From assembly GCF_000204055.1 (NCBI RefSeq), contig NW_006768779.1, forward strand, positions 961,283 through 1,025,282: a stretch of 64,000 nucleotides of DNA, written 5' to 3'. Below are positions 58,590-64,000 of the stretch, piece by piece. Numbering within the stretch: the first letter of the stretch is position 1; every line of letters starts with the position of its first letter. A program made the translations under genes and the position numbers. Under the pieces are notes generated by a model. That model had not been told where the DNA came from, did no database searches, and saw nothing but the letters and a program-made list of their open reading frames with translations. This DNA comes from Melampsora larici-populina 98AG31. Lineage: Eukaryota; Basidiomycota; Pucciniomycetes; Pucciniales; Melampsoraceae.

Positions 58590-58870
58590 ATTCAAACTCT
58601 CAATTCAAATAACATCAATTCAAATCCCAATTGAAACAAAAATACTTCACATTTCAATTGAAATGAGTACATTTCAAAATTCAATTGAGATAACACAATT
58701 TCAAATTTAAATTGAAATACCACCATTTCAAATTTCAATTGAAATAACACCAGTTCAATTTTCAATTGAAATAACACCAGTTCAAATTTCAATTGAAATA
58801 ACGCCAGTTCAAATTTTCAATTGAAATAACACTATTTTAAATTTCAATTGACATAGCCTATCTTAAATTT
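58590..58870. repeat. Minisatellite built on the palindrome TTTCAATTGAAAT
   Basis: About eleven units of roughly 24-33 bases, TTCAAATTTCAATTGAAATA plus ACACCAG and variants. Each unit contains the self-complementary core TTCAATTGAA. The minus-strand frame 58592-58792 is only a translation of the array (FELVLFQLK repeats). Confidence 0.8.
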
Positions 58871-58908
58871 CATTCAAAATAAAGATTAAAATTGAAACAT
58901 TGATTCTA

Positions 58909-58997
58909 CTGTCGTTCTCGAAAAGCTTGTCCAAGTTTTCCCGCCAAATTGCTCGAGTTTTGCGGGAAAACTCGGACAAGCTTTTTGAGAACGACAG
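58909..58997. mobile_element. 89-bp hairpin MITE at a TA site
   Basis: The arms CTGTCGTTCTCGAAAAGCTT... and the complementary AAGCTTTTTGAGAACGACAG are about 36 bp with two mismatches. TA lies at 58907-58908 and 58998-58999. TA duplication suggests mobilisation by a Tc1/mariner/pogo transposase. Confidence 0.7.
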
Positions 58998-58999
58998 TA

Positions 59000-59688
59000 T
59001 TTTTTCAAATAAACACCCCAGCACAAAATAAATTAGCTCAAGAACTAACTAATTCATTGATTCAATTGTAGCAATTACAAATTACGCACTCAGAAAGGAA
59101 CATTACCTGGTTGTCACATCAGACTCTAGAATATTATTTTGATTAAAGCCAAAGACTATTGTGTAGTCCCCCTCCTCAAACCCCTATTTGGAATACATTG
59201 GAGAAAACCCCATTTTTTATAACTCTGACTCAACAACATCTTATGTGTCACTAGAAAAGCTTGAGATTTCAAAAGCTAGAATAATCACACCATCAACAGG
59301 ATTCAATACGAGTCAACACCAATTGAATCCCTTCAAACAGAAGTGAAAAAGTACGTTGATTCAAGAAACTACAGACTCATCTGTTGTTGTTTTTTTTCTC
59401 AGGTACCGTTTGGTGACTTGCAATAAGAGCAGTCAAAGGTATAAAATCCAACCAATTGACTAGCAACTTGCATCCTCCAGCAACTCAAATACCAGTAATT
59501 TTTGTATTTCCTTGGTGGTTCTACAACATTATTCAACAGTCAGTCAGCAAACTCCAAGTGTTATTTTTAACATATTGTGATAGTAACACAGTCTTCTTTC
59601 ATTTTGTTACTTTTATTTTTTTGATCTATCTTTTAGGTTACATTTTGTTTGAAGTTTTTTTCTTTTAAAAACAACAACCATCAGGATT
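59000..59688. other. Stretch without a recognised gene
   Basis: AT-rich; the only frame (59456-59668 plus, hydrophobic) has no support. Ends at the LTR boundary, where GGATT (59684-59688) would be one half of the Copia target duplication. Confidence 0.4.
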
Positions 59689-60591
59689 TGTTACCAGATC
59701 TTGTCAATTGTGTAAGATTTTGAAGATGACAAGGGTGACTAGACAAAAACAGGAGCTAAAGCTCACTAACCTTTAATAAGGTGAACAGACGTGTTCTCAG
59801 TCGCGTGTTGACGAGACACCGCCGAGACAACAAAAAGACGAACAGGAGCTAAAGCTCACTAACCTGAAAGACGTGGTTAGAGTAGAAAGAAAACTTTTAG
59901 GATTCTTGATTCCAAATATTGAAGATGAGGAACAAGAATGAAAGATGTGAAACACCAAAGTACACAAACCTTTAATAAGGTGAACAGACGTGTTCTCAGT
60001 CGCGTGTTGACGAGACACCGCCGAGACAACAAAAAGACGAACAGGAGCTAAAGCTCACTAACCTGAAAGACGTGGTTAGAGTAGAAAGAAAACTTTTAGG
60101 ATTCTTGATTCCAAATATTGAAGATGAGGAACAAGAATGAAAGATGTGAAACACCAAAGTACACAAACCTTTAATAAGGTGAACAGACGTGTTCTCAGTC
60201 GCGTGTTGACGAGACACCGCCGGGACAACAAAAAGACAAACAGGAGCTAAAGCTCACTAACCTGAAAGACGTGGTTAGAGTAGAAAGAAAACTGAACAAA
60301 AATAGTAAAAGAATTAACACACACAGTTGAGGTGTAACATGAGATAAAGAGAAAAGACTGAGACTCTACCTTTTAGGATTCTTGATTCCAAATATTGAAG
60401 ATGAGGAACAAGAATCGAAAAAGGGGAACAAGAGAGTCTGACATATAAATCAAGAAAAACAAAAAGAAAAACACCCCCTGGCTTCAACTCGTCATTCAAC
60501 TCTTAACCACCCCTTGCTTCAACACACGTCTTACTTTGTACACCATAATTGGCAAAAGTCTTGAACGACACAAAATCACCATATTCCAACA
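59689..60591 (-). mobile_element. 3' LTR of the Copia element, enlarged by tandem units
   Basis: Read on the minus strand the LTR starts TGTTGGAATATGG just after a GAGGGGGTG polypurine tract (60592-60601) and ends CTGGTAACA at 59689. About half of it (59772-60416) is three tandem units. Units one and two are 199 bp each and nearly identical. The third, nearest the polypurine tract, carries an extra 78 bp. Confidence 0.8.
59772..60416 (-). repeat. Three tandem units within the LTR, two lacking a 78-bp GT-AG segment
   Basis: TTTAATAAGG recurs at 59772, 59971 and 60170, a period of 199. In the third unit a 78-bp segment (60292-60369) splits what is continuous in the others. On the minus strand it starts GTAGAGTC and ends CTATTTTTGTTCAG, and its removal regenerates the other units exactly. 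Confidence 0.85.
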
Positions 60592-60614
60592 CACCCCCTC
60601 AAGACTTTGCCAAG

Positions 60615-63600
60615 TCACATCTTCACTCCAAGTCTACTTCTTAATCTTATAAATTGTTGTTTACCTAACGCTTTCGTGAGTAAGTCAGCCACCATTTCGC
60701 TAGTAGGACAGTGTTCTAAAATTAGGTCTCCATTCTTAACTATTTCTCTAATCCAATGATACTGTATCTCAATGTGCTTAGTCCTCCCATGAAAGATTGA
60801 TTTATTCGTCAGGTGAATAGCGCCTTGATTGTCACTTTGCAGTACTGTAGGATTAGAATCTTGACAACCAAACAGCTCCATCATCCTTCTCAACCACAAG
60901 AGTTCTTGCCCAGCTTCTGTAATTGCTCTGTATTCAGCTTCAGTTGATGAGAGCGCTACCGTTGGCTGCAATCTACTCTTCCAAGACAAAGCGCCGTCAG
61001 CAAGGGTGAAAATATAACCAGTTGTTGATCTTCGTGTATTCTTATCCCCAGCCCAGTCAGCATCACAGTACGAGGTTGGAAGAGAATAACTGCGTTGACC
61101 AGAGACAATAGAGCTTTCGTGACCAGAATAAACAATCCCTAAATGCATACTTCCCTTGAGATATCGAAATACTTGCTGAGCCGCATTCCAGTGCTGAAGA
61201 CCAGGCCTGTCCAAATGTTGAGACAGAACTCCAACAGAATGCGCTAAATCAGGTCGAGTACACTGTGACAGGTACATTAATGAACCCACAGCACTTCGAT
61301 AGTTAAGACCAAGGCTATCGAAGTCTGCACACTCTTCATCAGTAGCTCGGTACAGTTTCAAATTTGGAGTTAAAGGGGTAGAGGCTGGTTTAGCATCAAG
61401 CATGTTGAAACGTCCAAGAATAGTTAAGGCGAATTTAGTTTGAGTCAAAGAGTAAATGTGAGGACCTCGTCTTTCAATTTCAATTCCAACGATTGTTTGA
61501 GCTAATCCTAAATCTTCCATTTCCCATTTTGAAGAAATTTCAGTTTTAAAAGTCTCAGGATCATTACCAGTGATAGCCAAATCGTCAACGTGTACGTAAA
61601 CAGCGGTGAATTTGTCATCGGCTTCTACAGATCGAGTATAGACGCATGGATCAATAGGGCATTGTTCAAATGAGAGACTTATAAGATACTGAGTGACGTC
61701 ATCCTGCCAAATCTTAGGAGATTGCTTGAGTCCGTAAAGTGATCTATTTAACCTAAGAACCATTCCTTCTTGACCAATCACCACGTAACCTTCAGGCTGC
61801 TCGATGTAAATCTCTTCTTCAAGGAGTCCATTTAGGAAAGCCGTGACGGCGTCCATCTGATGAACCTCCCAACCATAAATAGCAGCCATTGCAAGAAAGA
61901 GACGCAAAGAAGTTGGCTTTCCAGTCGGAGCAAAGGTATCACCATAGTCTTCTCCTTCGACCTGCGTGTTGCCCATTGCAACAAACCTTGCCTTGTACTT
62001 GATTGTTCCATCCGGATTACTCTTCTTTCTGAAGATCCACATGCCTCGAATGACAGCCTTGTGAGTCGGCCTCTCAACCAAAGTCCAAACGTTCTTTTTC
62101 AAAAGGGACGACATTTCTTTGTCGCAAGCTAGCTTCCATCTGGGGGAGTCACCCGCCATCATGGCCTTTTTGAAGGACTTCGGATCAGGCTTAGAGTTAA
62201 GCTCGGAGTTGAAAACTTCGGGAAGACAGTCAAAATAGGTTGAATAACAAAAATCAACATCATCCAGTTCAGCGTTCATTCCTTTATAATTAACTTTTGG
62301 TTGATTTCTTGTGGATTTTCGATTTGCAAGTGTTTCAAATTGATTCTGACTTGCTACTTGTGGGATTGGTTCGATATGAGTATCACTTTCTTGATGTTGA
62401 GTTAATTGGTCCTGTTGAATGATCTGATCAGTTACTGGTTCTCTGTAGTCATCAGGAACTTTCACTATTTCCGGGGATTCAATTAGATCATCAAAATCGT
62501 TTTCTTCTTCTGAATAGATAATTTTCACTAATGAGTTATCTGACTCTTCAACCGATCTGTTTTTCAGAAACGGGAACACTTTTTTGTTAAATGTAACATG
62601 ATGAGATAGATGAGTTTTATTGTCTTTCAAATCATAGACAAGGTAATTGAAGTTATCTTGTTCAAATCCTACTAGTACTCCTTCGGAGCTAACTGGAGAA
62701 TATTTTGAATCTCGAAGTTCTTTCCGTAAGAGTCGGAAAGCTTGACAACCAAACACTCTTAGATGAGAAACGGTAGGTTTTCTGAAATGCCAGATCTCAA
62801 ACGGAGTCTTGAAGCTGTCGAGTGCCTTGGTAATTGTTCGATTTGTGAGAAAGACTGCTGCCGAACATGCTAGAAACCAAAATTTAGGGGAAAGTCCAGC
62901 CTGTATCATTAGACACCTAGCCTTTGTGTTGATGATTCGCATGCCTCTCTCTGAGACACCATTTTCTTCTGGAGCATAGCCTGATGTTAAGTGAAGCTCA
63001 ATACCCAAGTTTTTTAAATGTGGTCCCAACAGGTTATTGACAAATTCAGATCCTCTATCCAAGGTAAATTGTTTCAGTTTACACCCCGTTTGTCTTTCAC
63101 TAACTGCAATGTAAGTTTTGAAAGTTTCGAACACCTCTTCCTTGGATTTATTAGACAGTCCATAAATATGTCTGAAGCATGAGTAGTCGTCACAGAACAA
63201 AATAAAATAATTTTCATTTCTCAATCCATTAACTCTATAAATTCCGCTCAGATCTACATGGACATTTTCAAGAAATCTAACAGCACGAGGACGAGTATGA
63301 TTGAATGGAATTTTTGTATTTTTAGAGAGGTTACAGGTATCACAAGAGTCTGGGAATTCCTCAATTACGTCTAGACCCTCAACACTATCATTTTTCTTCA
63401 TTTGATTCAAATAAGTTTTACTCAGATGACCTAGACGACGATGAACAATTGATGAGTCATTTGCAGTCGAATGGTGTGGCTGAGTTGGACTAGAGCTTAC
63501 AGGTGTAATCTTGACATTCATGAGACCGTTGTGTGAAATGATGCCATTGAATAAAGCCAGACCATCCTTAACCAGAGCAAAACAACTAGGTTCTGATTCG

Positions 63601-64000
63601 TTGTAAAATTCTCTGACACCCTTTTTCTTCAACAGTCCACCAGCAATCAGATTCTTTCTAAGTTCAGGGACAAAGAGACACTCCGTTAATTCGAAGACAG
63701 TGCCATCACCCGCTTTCAACTGAATTTTTCCAATGCTATCTACAGCTAAAGATACATCACCACCGGCAAGTTTGAGTCTTCGACTTGGATCTTCTATCTT
63801 CTTGAGACTTTCTTTAACAAAGAGTGATTGATCATTAAACATATGATTGGTAGCGCCAGTGTCATGTAAAGCCCAGATTTCGTTTGGATTTTCACTGTCG
63901 ATTGAGTTGGCTTGAGGTTCAGATGAGACAGTATCGAACTCAACATTGAGTGAGAGCATTTGAAAGGAATCGCTAACTGAATTAGCTGCGGGAGCGTCTA
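60615..64000 (-). CDS. Ty1/Copia polyprotein (protease end, integrase, reverse transcriptase, RNase H), open to the right edge
   Basis: The reading is uninterrupted from the window edge to the stop at 60615-60617 (more than 1120 residues); gag lies outside. Domains by order: protease-like HDTGATNHM (DTG active site); GAG-pre-integrase zinc site HRRLGHLS...CDTCNLSK; integrase core with VHVDLSG, LDRGSEFVN and APEENGVSERGM (D, D, E); reverse transcriptase WKLACDKEMSSLLKKNVW to DAVTAFLNG and VYVHVDDLAITG (the VDD motif); RNase H with SYCDADWAGD, LSSTEAEYRAI, LQSDNQGAI and RTKHIEIQYHW. Integrase before reverse transcriptase places it in Ty1/Copia. The tail GKQQFIRLRSRLGVKM is followed within 25 bp by the polypurine tract and 3' LTR. 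An intact frame argues for recent activity. It copies its RNA in virus-like particles and inserts the DNA into the nucleus. Confidence 0.95.
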   Translation of the reverse strand, partial: DAPAANSVSDSFQMLSLNVEFDTVSSEPQANSIDSENPNEIWALHDTGATNHMFNDQSLFVKESLKKIEDPSRRLKLAGGDVSLAVDSIGKIQLKAGDGTVFELTECLFVPELRKNLIAGGLLKKKGVREFYNESEPSCFALVKDGLALFNGIISHNGLMNVKITPVSSSPTQPHHSTANDSSIVHRRLGHLSKTYLNQMKKNDSVEGLDVIEEFPDSCDTCNLSKNTKIPFNHTRPRAVRFLENVHVDLSGIYRVNGLRNENYFILFCDDYSCFRHIYGLSNKSKEEVFETFKTYIAVSERQTGCKLKQFTLDRGSEFVNNLLGPHLKNLGIELHLTSGYAPEENGVSERGMRIINTKARCLMIQAGLSPKFWFLACSAAVFLTNRTITKALDSFKTPFEIWHFRKPTVSHLRVFGCQAFRLLRKELRDSKYSPVSSEGVLVGFEQDNFNYLVYDLKDNKTHLSHHVTFNKKVFPFLKNRSVEESDNSLVKIIYSEEENDFDDLIESPEIVKVPDDYREPVTDQIIQQDQLTQHQESDTHIEPIPQVASQNQFETLANRKSTRNQPKVNYKGMNAELDDVDFCYSTYFDCLPEVFNSELNSKPDPKSFKKAMMAGDSPRWKLACDKEMSSLLKKNVWTLVERPTHKAVIRGMWIFRKKSNPDGTIKYKARFVAMGNTQVEGEDYGDTFAPTGKPTSLRLFLAMAAIYGWEVHQMDAVTAFLNGLLEEEIYIEQPEGYVVIGQEGMVLRLNRSLYGLKQSPKIWQDDVTQYLISLSFEQCPIDPCVYTRSVEADDKFTAVYVHVDDLAITGNDPETFKTEISSKWEMEDLGLAQTIVGIEIERRGPHIYSLTQTKFALTILGRFNMLDAKPASTPLTPNLKLYRATDEECADFDSLGLNYRSAVGSLMYLSQCTRPDLAHSVGVLSQHLDRPGLQHWNAAQQVFRYLKGSMHLGIVYSGHESSIVSGQRSYSLPTSYCDADWAGDKNTRRSTTGYIFTLADGALSWKSRLQPTVALSSTEAEYRAITEAGQELLWLRRMMELFGCQDSNPTVLQSDNQGAIHLTNKSIFHGRTKHIEIQYHWIREIVKNGDLILEHCPTSEMVADLLTKALGKQQFIRLRSRLGVKM

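Noticed and set aside
59797..60217. Two identical 73-codon minus-strand frames
   Set aside because: They are translations of the 199-bp tandem units inside the LTR.

Overview
The window looks like nuclear DNA of a basidiomycete, most likely a rust fungus (Pucciniales). Its few intact genes have 3 to 11 exons with short introns of about 50-110 bp. They sit in long AT-rich, CpG-poor tracts packed with eukaryotic transposable elements (pogo/Tigger, hAT, CACTA-like, PIF/Harbinger, a KDZ/tnp2-like cysteine motif, Copia and other LTRs) and with broken gene copies. Nothing prokaryotic was seen. The rust assignment is an inference from gene style and repeat families, not from a marker gene.

Layout. 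1-1.4 kb: pogo/Tigger transposase on the minus strand, broken. 1.6-2.5 kb: TA-flanked inverted-repeat element carrying tRNA-like modules. 4.0-5.15 kb: CACTA-type non-autonomous element with TCT target duplication. 8.5-12.9 kb: three unrelated housekeeping-gene fragments (transketolase-like, COG5-like, beta-carbonic anhydrase C-terminus) around a solo LTR. 13.6-18.05 kb: full-length hAT element with a nine-exon transposase. 19.2-20.06 kb: second CACTA-type element. 20.4-23 kb: degenerate ORFs. 23.7-26 kb: broken DDE transposase. 26.2-28 kb: Tourist-like MITE, palindromic ATGTAGG array, hairpin MITE.

29.7-34.1 kb is an intact-gene island: a THI20-type thiamine biosynthesis/salvage fusion gene and a small secreted protein with QxW motifs. 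34.8-42.2 kb is again relics: Harbinger, hAT, an LTR-type gag-like ORF, a mitochondrial IF-2 fragment and a 51-bp micro-hairpin with 9-bp target duplication. 42.6-43.8 kb is a foldback element with arrays of GCGACA motifs, containing an assembly gap of 100 N, directly upstream of a tRNA-Val(AAC)-like gene. 44-49 kb holds almost no CpG and no recognised gene.

49.25-53.5 kb is the second intact island: glutamate-cysteine ligase (nine exons, first step of glutathione synthesis) followed by a Dpb3/POLE4-like histone-fold gene. A decayed duplicate of the 3' end of the latter lies 1 kb downstream. 54.7-59.7 kb holds an LTR, a minisatellite and foldbacks. The right edge is a Copia retrotransposon on the minus strand, with intact pol and a 3' LTR that contains three tandem units; two of them lack exactly one 78-bp GT-AG segment that is present in the third.

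The four intact genes do not form a pathway; they are single-copy-type genes in a repeat-dominated neighbourhood. Exon boundaries were deduced by eye from splice signals and family conservation.
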